Below are positions 51,253 to 58,940 of a stretch of 64,000 nucleotides of DNA, piece after piece. Under the pieces are notes generated by a model that was not told the DNA's origin, made no database searches, and saw nothing but the letters and a program-made list of their open reading frames with translations. The position numbers and the translations under genes were made by a program. The DNA is from a virus. The stretch is from positions 93,714 to 157,713 of the IMG/VR virus record IMGVR_UViG_3300043570_001741; one strand, 5' to 3'. Within the stretch, counting starts at the first letter, position 1. Each line of letters starts with the position of its first letter.

Positions 51253-51627
51253 ATGGCCGCACCTAATATTGTCAACGTAGCACTAATTAATGCTAACTCA
51301 AACACACAAATTCTTTCCACTTCATCAGAGATTGGACTCTTAAGCAATCCAGCATCTAGTGGTAAAGTCTATAAAGTTAATACTATTATAGTAGCAAACA
51401 GAGATGGTACAGCTGCTGTTGATGTGAGTTGTAATATATACTCACAAGCAGCTTTAGCAGGAACTGGTTTTCCAATTGCTTCTACTATTTCTGTTCCAGC
51501 GGATGCAACTTTGATTTTGTCGGATAAATCTACAGCTTTTTACTTGGAAGAAAATCGCTCAATAGGAATTAAATCTGGAACAGCAAATGGTTTATCCGTT
51601 TTATGTTCTTGGGAAGAAATTTCTTAA
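51253..51627 (+). CDS. Small beta-sandwich virion accessory protein (124 aa)
   Basis: Resembles the 44415-44735 protein in size, all-beta layout and position next to a YIGN-type protein (VALINANSNTQILSTSSE start, GLSVLCSWEEIS end). Probably a duplicated accessory of the fibre base. Confidence 0.6.
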   Translation: MAAPNIVNVALINANSNTQILSTSSEIGLLSNPASSGKVYKVNTIIVANRDGTAAVDVSCNIYSQAALAGTGFPIASTISVPADATLILSDKSTAFYLEENRSIGIKSGTANGLSVLCSWEEIS

Positions 51628-51631
51628 TATA

Positions 51632-52834
51632 ATGTCTAAACGATACCCATCCGGGTTTATCTCGGCCTTTTATGATCCCTTAAAAAACCCTGGTGCGCCG
51701 ACCATTGGGACGGCTACGAGTGGTGATGCAACTGCTTCTGTACCGTTTACAGCACCTCCTAATGTTGGCGGTTCGGCTATTACATCATACGTGTTACAAT
51801 CAACACCCGGTAAAATTATTTCAAGTAACACAACGTCTCCGATTTCTGTTACAGGGTTGACCAACGACACAGCATACACCTTTCAGGTGTGGGCTTTGAA
51901 TGCGTATGGGCCAAGTGCGTTTAGTGCGGCAAGCAATAGCGTTACTCCGGCTCAATTGTTCCGTGGTGTTTTTGCAGGTGGAAGTTCTAACATTATTGAT
52001 TATATAAGCATTCCCTCAACAGGTAACGCCACAGATTTTGGCGATTTGCTTTCATCACAAATTTATCAGTCCGGGTTTGGATCCACAACAAGAGGGGTGT
52101 TTGCTGGTGGAAGTAATACAAACGTCATTCAATATATTACAATTGCCTCTACAGGAAACGCCACAGATTTTGGCGATATAACTGTGAACCGCCAGTCTTC
52201 GGCTGGGGCAAGTTCCAGTACCCGAGGATTGGTTGCCGGTGGAGTAATGACTGATAGTCCCTACTTTAGATATAATATTATTGATTACGTAACTATTGCT
52301 TCAGTCGGTAACGCCATTGATTTTGGAGATATGACAAACACTTCTGAAGGGCCAATGGCGTGTTCGTCACCAACTCGGGGAGTTTTTGCTGGCGGATATA
52401 ACGGTGCTAACCGATTAACCACGATTGATTATGTAACTATTGCGTCTGCTGGAAACGCAACCAATTTTGGGTCATTAACATCTCCAACCGCTACTGGTGC
52501 TGGGTGTTCTTCATCTACTCGTGGCATTTTTGGCGGTGGGTATGACGGTAATGCAGCAAATGGTACTAATGTTATTGAATACGTCACAATTGCTTCCACA
52601 GGAAACGCCACAGATTTTGGTGATTTGTCGGATATTCTGAACTTTCTTACCGCTTGTTCTTCACAAATTCGTGCAGTCTTTGGTGGAGGGTTTAGTTATA
52701 ACACATTTACGAGTTTTAATGTGTTGCAATATATAACCATATCCTCAACAGGTAATACAACAGATTTTGGCGATTTAACCAGAGCAACAAATGCCCTAAC
52801 ATCCTGCTCTAATTGCTCTGGAGGAGTCCAATAA
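51632..52834 (+). CDS. Propeller adhesin 1: FN3 domain plus six repeats (400 aa)
   Basis: The ATG at 51632 is chosen over one at 51587 inside the previous gene. Residues about 15-108 form a fibronectin type III domain (PGAPTIGTATSGDATASVPF, TGLTNDTAYTFQVWALNAYG). From about 111 there are six repeats of roughly 45-55 residues with the core RGVFAGG...YITIASTGNATDFGD...SST. The Gly-Gly turn and regular strands suggest a six-bladed kelch-like propeller, with variable loops between units suited to receptor binding. The following two genes have the same six-unit plan. Confidence 0.75.
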   Translation: MSKRYPSGFISAFYDPLKNPGAPTIGTATSGDATASVPFTAPPNVGGSAITSYVLQSTPGKIISSNTTSPISVTGLTNDTAYTFQVWALNAYGPSAFSAASNSVTPAQLFRGVFAGGSSNIIDYISIPSTGNATDFGDLLSSQIYQSGFGSTTRGVFAGGSNTNVIQYITIASTGNATDFGDITVNRQSSAGASSSTRGLVAGGVMTDSPYFRYNIIDYVTIASVGNAIDFGDMTNTSEGPMACSSPTRGVFAGGYNGANRLTTIDYVTIASAGNATNFGSLTSPTATGAGCSSSTRGIFGGGYDGNAANGTNVIEYVTIASTGNATDFGDLSDILNFLTACSSQIRAVFGGGFSYNTFTSFNVLQYITISSTGNTTDFGDLTRATNALTSCSNCSGGVQ

Positions 52835-53796
52835 TGCCAAGCTATTCAGGTGTATGGACACTCACTGCTCAGTATCAAGCCAAGGGTTCTGGTAATTGGC
52901 CTTTCCCACCCCCACTTCTTACTGGGTCCGTAGCGGTGTTTGCTGGACAACAGGCAAATAAGCTTGTTTCTACAAGTGAGTATATTAATATTTCGTCACT
53001 ATCTAACTCTGCTAATTTTGGTGATTTATTAAACCCTTGGGGTAATTGGGGTACATGTGCATCTACTACTAGAGGATTATTTTCTGGAGAAGTTTTTAGT
53101 TCTAATGTAATTCAGTACATCACAATTGCTACAGCTGGTAACGCTATTGACTTTGGTGACCTTACTAGAGGTCGTGAATATCATAGTGGTGGTTGTAACA
53201 GTACAACAAGAGGTGTGTTTGCACCTTCTCAGGGGTCTAATAATGAAAGTAATGTGATTGATTACGTTACAATCGCTACAACAGGTAACGCCACAGATTT
53301 TGGCGATACTACTATATTAGCTTATGAAACTTCATCAGCTTCATCTCAAACTAGAGGAATAATTGCAGTTGGAACCAATTCTACTGGTTTAAAGAATGTT
53401 ATTGAATACATTACAATTGCTTCCACAGGTAACGCCATAGATTTTGGAGATGCAACAATAGCCAAATCCGGTACCGCTGCTTGTTCTAATTCTACTAGGT
53501 TGCTTTTTGGAGGTGGACATGTATCATACGTTAGTCACAATATTATTGACTATATTACAATTGCCTCTACAGGAAATGCAACAGATTTTGGAGACTTGAC
53601 TGTTAGTAGGCGTTATGGAGGCGCTGCCTCAAATTCAACTAGAGGTATTTTTATAGATGGTTATTCTAACCAATCTGTCAATGTGATGGACTACGTTACA
53701 ATTGCCTCTACAGGAAACGCCATAGATTTTGGTGATTCTATAATTTCACAATTAGGTGTTGGTGCTGTATCTAATGCCAACGGAGGAACTCAATAA
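52834..53796 (+). CDS. Propeller adhesin 2: six repeats (320 aa)
   Basis: The ATG at 52834 overlaps the previous stop (TAATG). A short N-terminal anchor contains GVWTLTAQYQAKGSGNWP, a motif also in adhesin 3. Six repeats follow (cores RGLFSGE, RGVFAPS, RGIIAVG, RLLFGGG, RGIFIDG), each with YITIASTGNA-DFGD. It ends NGGTQ like the others. The Gly-Gly of the core is altered in several blades, so the loops have diverged from adhesin 1. Confidence 0.75.
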   Translation: MPSYSGVWTLTAQYQAKGSGNWPFPPPLLTGSVAVFAGQQANKLVSTSEYINISSLSNSANFGDLLNPWGNWGTCASTTRGLFSGEVFSSNVIQYITIATAGNAIDFGDLTRGREYHSGGCNSTTRGVFAPSQGSNNESNVIDYVTIATTGNATDFGDTTILAYETSSASSQTRGIIAVGTNSTGLKNVIEYITIASTGNAIDFGDATIAKSGTAACSNSTRLLFGGGHVSYVSHNIIDYITIASTGNATDFGDLTVSRRYGGAASNSTRGIFIDGYSNQSVNVMDYVTIASTGNAIDFGDSIISQLGVGAVSNANGGTQ

Positions 53797-54836
53797 TGGC
53801 AATTTCATCATGGAGCGCAGGGATTATTAGACCCGTAGCTGTAGCACCTGCTGGTCCTTATCAAGACGGAGCGGCTCCCGGTGTGTGGACGCTGGATGAG
53901 GCAGCTTTTTGGACTAAGCAAGGTCTATGGCCTACTGCAGGAAACGTGTTCCCACTTGGAATATTTTCCGGCGGCAATGAGGGGGGCAACATGACCAACG
54001 TTATTCAGTACGTCAATATATCGACCACTGGTAATTCCGTTGATGTAGGTGACTTGGCTGTGGTTCAAGGTCGAGGGGCTAACGGAACGATTTCTTCAGG
54101 TACTCGCGGCATCTTGGCCGCTGGCGGTGATGCCGGTGGTTATTCCAACACGATCCAGTACATGACACTTGCCACGACTGGCACTTCGTTTGACTTTGGA
54201 GATTGCAGCGGCAGAAAAATTATTCTTGGAGGTTGTTCTAACGCCACCCGTGGCATCATTGCTGGTGGAGATGTTTCTGGCACAGGCCGAGTCAACATCG
54301 TTGAGTACATCACAATTACTACAACTGGTGACGCCACGGATTTTGGCGATTTGACGCAGGTGTGGGAAGGTCTTTCTGGAGTTGCGTCCACAACTCGTGG
54401 CGTCTTCGCTGGTTCTTCAGGTTTAACCTATAACACAATCAATTATATAACAATCGCTTCTGTTGGAAATGCAGTTGATTTTGGTGATTTAAACTCTTCC
54501 AGACAAAGCGCCGGCGCATGTTCAAACTCCACAAAAGGAGTGTTTGGGGGAGGATATCTTTTACCTGGTAGTGTGCTTACGGACGATGTGCAAACAATAA
54601 CAATTGCTAGTACAGGAGACTCCTCCTCTTTTGGTACGTTAACTGTGGCCCGAAATTATGTGAACGGAGTCTCCAGTTCGACACGAGCTTTATTTGCTGG
54701 AGGTACTACTGGTTCCGATTCCAACGTGATTGACTTCCTGACGTTCGCCGCAGGTGGTTCGGCCACAGATTTTGGCGACTTGTTGACTGCCAATAAACAA
54801 ATGTTTTCAGCGTCTGCGGTCCACGGTGGTTTATAA
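53796..54836 (+). CDS. Propeller adhesin 3: six repeats (346 aa)
   Basis: The start overlaps the previous stop. The anchor (AAPGVWTLDEAAFWTKQGLWP) is related to that of adhesin 2. Six units follow with cores such as LGIFSGGNEGG, RGIIAGGDVSG and KGVFGGGYLLPG. Its codon usage appears GC-richer than adhesin 2, which suggests a separate origin. The end HGGL replaces the usual GGTQ. A structured intergenic region follows. Confidence 0.75.
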   Translation: MAISSWSAGIIRPVAVAPAGPYQDGAAPGVWTLDEAAFWTKQGLWPTAGNVFPLGIFSGGNEGGNMTNVIQYVNISTTGNSVDVGDLAVVQGRGANGTISSGTRGILAAGGDAGGYSNTIQYMTLATTGTSFDFGDCSGRKIILGGCSNATRGIIAGGDVSGTGRVNIVEYITITTTGDATDFGDLTQVWEGLSGVASTTRGVFAGSSGLTYNTINYITIASVGNAVDFGDLNSSRQSAGACSNSTKGVFGGGYLLPGSVLTDDVQTITIASTGDSSSFGTLTVARNYVNGVSSSTRALFAGGTTGSDSNVIDFLTFAAGGSATDFGDLLTANKQMFSASAVHGGL

Positions 54837-54891
54837 TTGACTTCTCCACAAACAGGAGAATTCTTTGAACGAGCTTTAATGTCAATTATAA
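54831..54891. repeat. Nested inverted repeat after the adhesin cassette
   Basis: An 11-bp perfect inverted repeat (TTATAATTGAC at 54831-54841, complement at 54881-54891) encloses an inner hairpin TTCTCC/GGAGAA (54842-54847 with 54855-54860). The left arm overlaps the stop of adhesin 3. The RNA would form a branched structure followed by an A-rich run, without the T tract of a standard terminator. It may be a processing site, a protein-binding site or a leftover recombination boundary. Confidence 0.65.
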
Positions 54892-54903
54892 GTAAAAAAA
54901 CCA

Positions 54904-54932
54904 TTGACTTCTTTTACAACATCATATATAAT
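54904..54932 (+). promoter_or_regulatory. Sigma-70-like promoter, TTGACT-17-TATAAT, inside late region
   Basis: TTGACT at 54904-54909 and a perfect TATAAT at 54927-54932 with a 17-bp spacer. It starts transcription near 54939 and a ribosome site AAGGA at 54955-54959 serves the ATG at 54966. This host-type promoter in a fibre region suggests early expression of the next genes. Confidence 0.75.
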
Positions 54933-54965
54933 AGAATACACTATGTTTATATTAAGGAAAAATAA

Positions 54966-55808
54966 ATGAATGATTTGATTATTAAAAATATTAATACCGC
55001 ACTTGCAACTACCAGTAAACCTGAGTATGGGGTAATGTTGCAGAATATTGATGCGAGAATGCCGGCAATTGTCAGAGACACAAGCAACTTCCACAAGTCT
55101 CACAGCCAGTTCATGTCGGTAACACTAGACGTAACGGCAATCACACCAATACGTTCTATCAAGCACACATTGGCTGAGATTGATAGAACAAAATCGGCAT
55201 TACAAGAAGCTTATATTGGTCTACGTAAAAAACAGATTGAGCTAAAGCGCAAGACTGTCGAACTTGCAGCTGCTACCGATCCTCTAGATATAGAGTTACT
55301 TGAAGTAGAAATTCTGGAAATTAATGGCCATTTAGAAGGCACGCAAAACCATGTCAATGGTGCTTTACGTAAAATGAATTTCATGGTCAACCAACATGCA
55401 CAATTGCTAGAGAAGGTTGGTAAGAATGAAATTACTGAAGAAGACTATGAACTAGAAGAATCTAAGTATCACATTATGACTTGTATGAAGCAAGCTCTCA
55501 ATGCTGCTCGTAGTCGCAATGGTATGATTGATGAAGGTAATTTGATTTACTTGTTTGACTTAGGTATCAATGCTGCACAAGCACAGGCTGAAGTTTTTGC
55601 ATATTTAAATATGGAGAATGAATTAATTTCCAATGGTCAGGCTCCAACTCATGAGATGACTGTTCGCTGGTTAGAGGCATGTGCAAATAAATGGGCAGAA
55701 GATCCTGCTAAATTTGCTGGCCGCAGAGGCTTTTCTGTATTTGATAAATCTTCTCTTACTAATGTGCCTTTGTTGGAAGAATCTTCTACAGCACCAGAGG
55801 AAAAATAA
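54966..55808 (+). CDS. Conserved coiled-coil phage protein (280 aa)
   Basis: Residues about 65-115 are a strong charged coiled coil (LAEIDRTKSALQEAYIGLRK). The rest is mainly helical, with NHVNGALRKMNFMVNQH in the middle and a disordered acidic end. I recall such proteins in marine T4-like phages as non-structural or of unknown role. Expression from a sigma-70-like promoter argues against a tail role. TAATG overlap with the glycosyltransferase. Confidence 0.65.
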   Translation: MNDLIIKNINTALATTSKPEYGVMLQNIDARMPAIVRDTSNFHKSHSQFMSVTLDVTAITPIRSIKHTLAEIDRTKSALQEAYIGLRKKQIELKRKTVELAAATDPLDIELLEVEILEINGHLEGTQNHVNGALRKMNFMVNQHAQLLEKVGKNEITEEDYELEESKYHIMTCMKQALNAARSRNGMIDEGNLIYLFDLGINAAQAQAEVFAYLNMENELISNGQAPTHEMTVRWLEACANKWAEDPAKFAGRRGFSVFDKSSLTNVPLLEESSTAPEEK

Positions 55809-56542
55809 TGCATCTGGTCGTTGGTACTCCTTGTTATGGCGGAATGATGTGTACAGAGTACACACAATCCATTCTTGATTTAAAAGAAGCATGTCTAACT
55901 AATAATATTAAACTTACTTGTATCTTTCTTGGTAATGAAAGTTTAATACAGCGAGGTAGAAATACCATTGCTCATCACTTTATGAATATGCAAGATGCTT
56001 CTCATCTTATGTTTATCGATGCGGATCAAAAATTTTTAGCAAATGACATTGCTTTGATGATAAAAGCGGACAAAGGTATTATTGGTGGACCTGTTCCTAT
56101 GAAAGGAATAAATTGGGAAAGAGTGCGACAAGGTGCTGTTCTAAATCATCCAAATCTTTCATCTCTTTCAGGTATATTTAATATAAATAAATTAAAGGAC
56201 CATGAAATGATTGCTCCTAATTTACCCTTTCAGGTTAAACATATAGGCACAGGGTTTATGCTTATTCGCAAAGATGTGTTTGAGAAAATCAAACCACATG
56301 TTGGTTGGTATACTAATGCAGGTAATACTATTAATGCGAATGAAAAAATTTATGATTATTTCAAAGTTCAGAATGTAAATAACGAATTACTATCTGAGGA
56401 TTACAATTTCTGCCACATGTACCGTGAACATGGAGGAACAATCTGGGCTGCTCCTTGGTGCGTTCTCGGTCATTTTGGCTCTTATCTTTTTTCAGGGCAA
56501 TATGCTCAACAAGGAGTTTTAAATGGCACACCATTGCATTAA
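55808..56542 (+). CDS. GT-A type glycosyltransferase-like protein (244 aa)
   Basis: The start HLVVGTPCYGGMMC, an RGRNTIAHHF segment at 49-58, and a DxD motif D71-A-D73 (FIDADQKF) mark a GT-A glycosyltransferase. Near the C-terminus SEDYNFCHMYREHGG holds the probable catalytic acid. Enzymes of this type occur in phages, where they may glycosylate virion proteins, DNA or host glycans. The gene overlaps the coiled-coil gene and the next small gene, so expression is coupled. Confidence 0.8.
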   Translation: MHLVVGTPCYGGMMCTEYTQSILDLKEACLTNNIKLTCIFLGNESLIQRGRNTIAHHFMNMQDASHLMFIDADQKFLANDIALMIKADKGIIGGPVPMKGINWERVRQGAVLNHPNLSSLSGIFNINKLKDHEMIAPNLPFQVKHIGTGFMLIRKDVFEKIKPHVGWYTNAGNTINANEKIYDYFKVQNVNNELLSEDYNFCHMYREHGGTIWAAPWCVLGHFGSYLFSGQYAQQGVLNGTPLH

Positions 56543-56867
56543 ATATCGTCTAACCGCTGAAGGTACAGTCCCAACATTTCTTTGCCTACATCCTGAGGGT
56601 GTTGGTGGTGTATATGTAGTTGGTGATCCTTCAACACCAAGTCCTCGTGATATGGTTATGATTGGTCTATCAGAAAATGATGATGTAGGAGACGCTGAAA
56701 TTATTCCTACAAAAGCTGACCTGTTAACTTATTTGACCGATGTAGGTGCAAATTGGACTCAACCAGATCCAACACAACCTGGTGACCCACAAGCAACTAT
56801 TCCTTTTGATCCTTCTGCTGCGGCTGATTGGGTCTGGGCACGAAAAACAGCTCTTGATGCAAGCTAG
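56523..56867 (+). CDS. Small hypothetical protein (114 aa)
   Basis: The start lies in the 3' end of the glycosyltransferase gene after AAGGAG. The N-terminal half is beta-rich (VPTFLCLHPEGVGGVYVVGD); the C-terminal half is Pro/Asp-rich. No family recognised. It could be a fibre accessory or an early protein, since it follows genes served by the sigma-70-like promoter. Confidence 0.6.
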   Translation: MAHHCIKYRLTAEGTVPTFLCLHPEGVGGVYVVGDPSTPSPRDMVMIGLSENDDVGDAEIIPTKADLLTYLTDVGANWTQPDPTQPGDPQATIPFDPSAAADWVWARKTALDAS

Positions 56868-56868
56868 T

Positions 56869-56902
56869 GTTAATGTAGAAAGCATCCTATATTAACTAAA
56901 TA
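56869..56902 (+). promoter_or_regulatory. Hairpin next to late box ACTAAATA
   Basis: A 10-bp stem with one G-U pair (56869-56878 with 56887-56896, 8-base loop) is followed at 56895-56902 by ACTAAATA. The hairpin would exist only in read-through RNA and be absent from late-initiated RNA. No clear ribosome site stands before the ATG at 56932. Confidence 0.4.
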
Positions 56903-56931
56903 GAGTAAACAACCAATAGAACAATAAAACT

Positions 56932-58296
56932 ATGCCAATCTCAAGAATTACAGCTAATAGTATTACAGCAAACACGATTACATCTGCAGCTCTGGCCAAC
57001 ACTGGCGTAACATCCGGTGTTTATGGTGGTGCTGGTGCTATTCCAATTATCACAGTCGATTCTGTTGGTAGACTGACAAGTGCAGCTAATGTTGCAATTA
57101 GCGGCAGTAGTGTAAAATTATCTTCACGTTCATCTAATACAATATTAGGTGTAAATGATAACTCTTATGTAATTAACCTCAGTAGTACATTTACACAAAC
57201 ATTCACCGCTGCAGCAACTTTAGGTGACGGTTGGTTCTGTTACCTAAAGAATGGTGGTTCAGGTGACATTACACTTGATCCAAACGCAAGCGAAACGATT
57301 GATGGCTTAACAAGTTTTGTAATGTATCCTGGCGAAGTTCGATTGGTTCAATGTACAGGAACAGCATTTACTTCTATAGTTTTAGATACGTTTAAAAAAA
57401 CAATAACTTCAACAGGAGCATTTATTACTCCACCTGGTTACACACAATTGTCTTTAAGAATGTGGGGTGGCGGTGGAGGTGGTGGAGGTGGTAGAGGCGC
57501 AGGTGCACCCGGTCGTTACTCAGGTGCCGGTGGCGCTGGCGGTGGCCAACATATTGCAACTTTTGAAAGTACAGCAGGAACATCCACTACAGTAACTATT
57601 GGTGCCGGCGGCACAGCTGGAGCAGGTGGCCTATCTTCTTCTTCTGATGGTACAGCTGGTGGAGATACTTCTTTTGGCACACAGTTCTATGCTTATGGTG
57701 GTTATTTTGGCCACACCGCAAGCTCAGGCGCTTCTGGCCTAAGCGGCGGCGGCGGAGGTATATTGAGTGCTGGTACTTCAACCACTGGTGGTAATCCTAA
57801 AATGCCTGGTTCCAGTACTACTGGTGTTATTGTTTATGGTGATAGAGGCACAAGTGAAAATTTTTGTATGAATTTTGGATTTGGCGGTGGTGCTCCTAGT
57901 TCCGGAAATCTAGGCTATACTGAATATGGTGGGTCAGCTGGTGGTAGCAATTCTTCTAGAGGATCGAATAGTATATTTGGTGCTACAGGTGGGGGTTCAG
58001 GAGAACAAATGGATGGGTCTGGTAACCCCGGCAACGGCGGTGTAGGTTTCCAAGGCGGTGGCATTGGTTACACAACAGCTTACACTAATGGAGCTTTGCA
58101 CAGCACTAACGGTGTAGTATTAAGTAGTGGCAGTGGAGGCGGTGGCGGCGGAGGTGCTTCTGGTGGTGTAAGTGGCGGTTCTGGCGCAACTCCAGGTGGA
58201 GGTGGCGGAGGAGGCGGTGCAAACTTTGGCGGTGGTAATGGCGGTTCTGGCGGTGCTGGTGGAAACGGACTTTGTATTATTTGGGGGATTGTATAA
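56932..58296 (+). CDS. Tail fibre with Gly-rich adhesin domain (454 aa)
   Basis: Residues about 20-60 contain the fibre unit SGVYGGAGAIPIITVDSVGRLTSA shared with genes 44735 and 48176. A beta domain follows to about 165. The rest is dominated by runs of Gly (GGGGGGGGG near residues 180-190 and again near 400-430) broken by short variable loops. This is the layout of polyglycine-helix adhesins such as gp38 of T-even phages, where loops touch the receptor. It is thus a likely receptor-binding protein. Confidence 0.75.
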   Translation: MPISRITANSITANTITSAALANTGVTSGVYGGAGAIPIITVDSVGRLTSAANVAISGSSVKLSSRSSNTILGVNDNSYVINLSSTFTQTFTAAATLGDGWFCYLKNGGSGDITLDPNASETIDGLTSFVMYPGEVRLVQCTGTAFTSIVLDTFKKTITSTGAFITPPGYTQLSLRMWGGGGGGGGGRGAGAPGRYSGAGGAGGGQHIATFESTAGTSTTVTIGAGGTAGAGGLSSSSDGTAGGDTSFGTQFYAYGGYFGHTASSGASGLSGGGGGILSAGTSTTGGNPKMPGSSTTGVIVYGDRGTSENFCMNFGFGGGAPSSGNLGYTEYGGSAGGSNSSRGSNSIFGATGGGSGEQMDGSGNPGNGGVGFQGGGIGYTTAYTNGALHSTNGVVLSSGSGGGGGGGASGGVSGGSGATPGGGGGGGGANFGGGNGGSGGAGGNGLCIIWGIV

Positions 58297-58550
58297 TGAG
58301 AGCTTTAGTAATCAAAAATGGAATTGTTGTTAATGCTATTTTGGTAGAATCATTAGATGTTTTACCAAACTTAATAACAGACACAGACAGTCAAGGTAAA
58401 GTTGGAAACATTGGTGATTCATGGAATGGAAATACATTCACAACACCTGAACCAGTTGTACCTGAACCTGTTGTTACACCAACACCAACAAAAGAAGAAT
58501 TGTTGGCTCAACTTCAAGCACTTACTGCTAAAATCGAAGCATTAGAATAA
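58296..58550 (+). CDS. Small fibre-associated protein (84 aa)
   Basis: The ATG at 58296 overlaps the adhesin stop; a frame from 58272 would overlap more. A beta-rich first half (RALVIKNGIVVNAILVE, DSWNGNTF) is followed by a Pro/Val-rich link and a C-terminal helix with Leu/Ala heptads. The layout fits a fibre assembly chaperone or cap for the adjacent adhesin. Confidence 0.65.
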   Translation: MRALVIKNGIVVNAILVESLDVLPNLITDTDSQGKVGNIGDSWNGNTFTTPEPVVPEPVVTPTPTKEELLAQLQALTAKIEALE

Positions 58551-58560
58551 CACAGTTCCA

Positions 58561-58600
58561 AACTCCCAGTTTGACTAAATAGGTAATTAAATTGGGAGTT
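58561..58600 (+). promoter_or_regulatory. Hairpin hiding the ribosome site, with late box in its loop
   Basis: A 14-bp stem with two G-U pairs joins 58561-58574 to 58587-58600 around a 12-base loop. The late box ACTAAATA is at 58574-58581 and the Shine-Dalgarno GGGAG at 58594-58598 lies in the right arm. Read-through RNA would hide the site; RNA starting about 58587 lacks the left arm and leaves it free. T4 gene e and some others use this design. Confidence 0.65.
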
Positions 58601-58604
58601 AATT

Positions 58605-58940
58605 TTGGCCGCTTATTCCGAGATAACGATTGAACAATACGCATCTTTTTCCTCTACAATCAATGTAGAAGATACTGCTGGCGATGCTATTAATCTATAT
58701 GGTTATAGCGCATCATCACAACTGCGTAAATCGTTCTATTCAACAACAGCAACTAACTTCACCGCTTCTGTCACAGGCACAGCAAACGGTGAAGTAACTA
58801 TTTCCATGACCTCGGCTAACACAGCCAACTTAACTCCTGGTCGTTATATGTACGATGTTATTATTACTTCTCCACAATCTGTGACAACCAGAGTAGTTGA
58901 AGGAATTGTGGTAGTAGCACCTGGAGTAACACGCATATAA
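58605..58940 (+). CDS. Conserved virion protein, TTG start (111 aa)
   Basis: The start is TTG at 58605, six nt after GGGAG, as no ATG fits. The sequence (YSEITIEQYASFSSTINVED, then TANLTPGRYMYDVIIT and VEGIVVVAPGVTR) is a family I recall as structural in T4-like marine phages. It appears to be an Ig-like beta sandwich. Its translation is probably controlled by the hairpin just upstream. Confidence 0.75.
   Translation: MAAYSEITIEQYASFSSTINVEDTAGDAINLYGYSASSQLRKSFYSTTATNFTASVTGTANGEVTISMTSANTANLTPGRYMYDVIITSPQSVTTRVVEGIVVVAPGVTRI

Larger units (their letters stand above)
51962..54836 (+). repeat. Eighteen propeller-unit repeats across three tandem genes
   Basis: The three genes each carry six units of about 135-170 bp. 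The most constant DNA, encoding TGNATDFGD, is nearly identical in many units (for example around 52022, 52154, 52601 and 53284), while the flanking loops vary. Close DNA identity within conserved cores suggests recent duplication or gene conversion. Confidence 0.75.

Noticed and set aside
51962-54836. CRISPR-like repeat and spacer appearance
   Set aside because: The periodicity follows codons of propeller units inside open frames, the spacing varies and the repeats are imperfect.
57596-57781. Basic minus-strand frame in the Gly-rich adhesin
   Set aside because: It is a shadow of Gly codons read in reverse; the plus frame carries the fibre domains.
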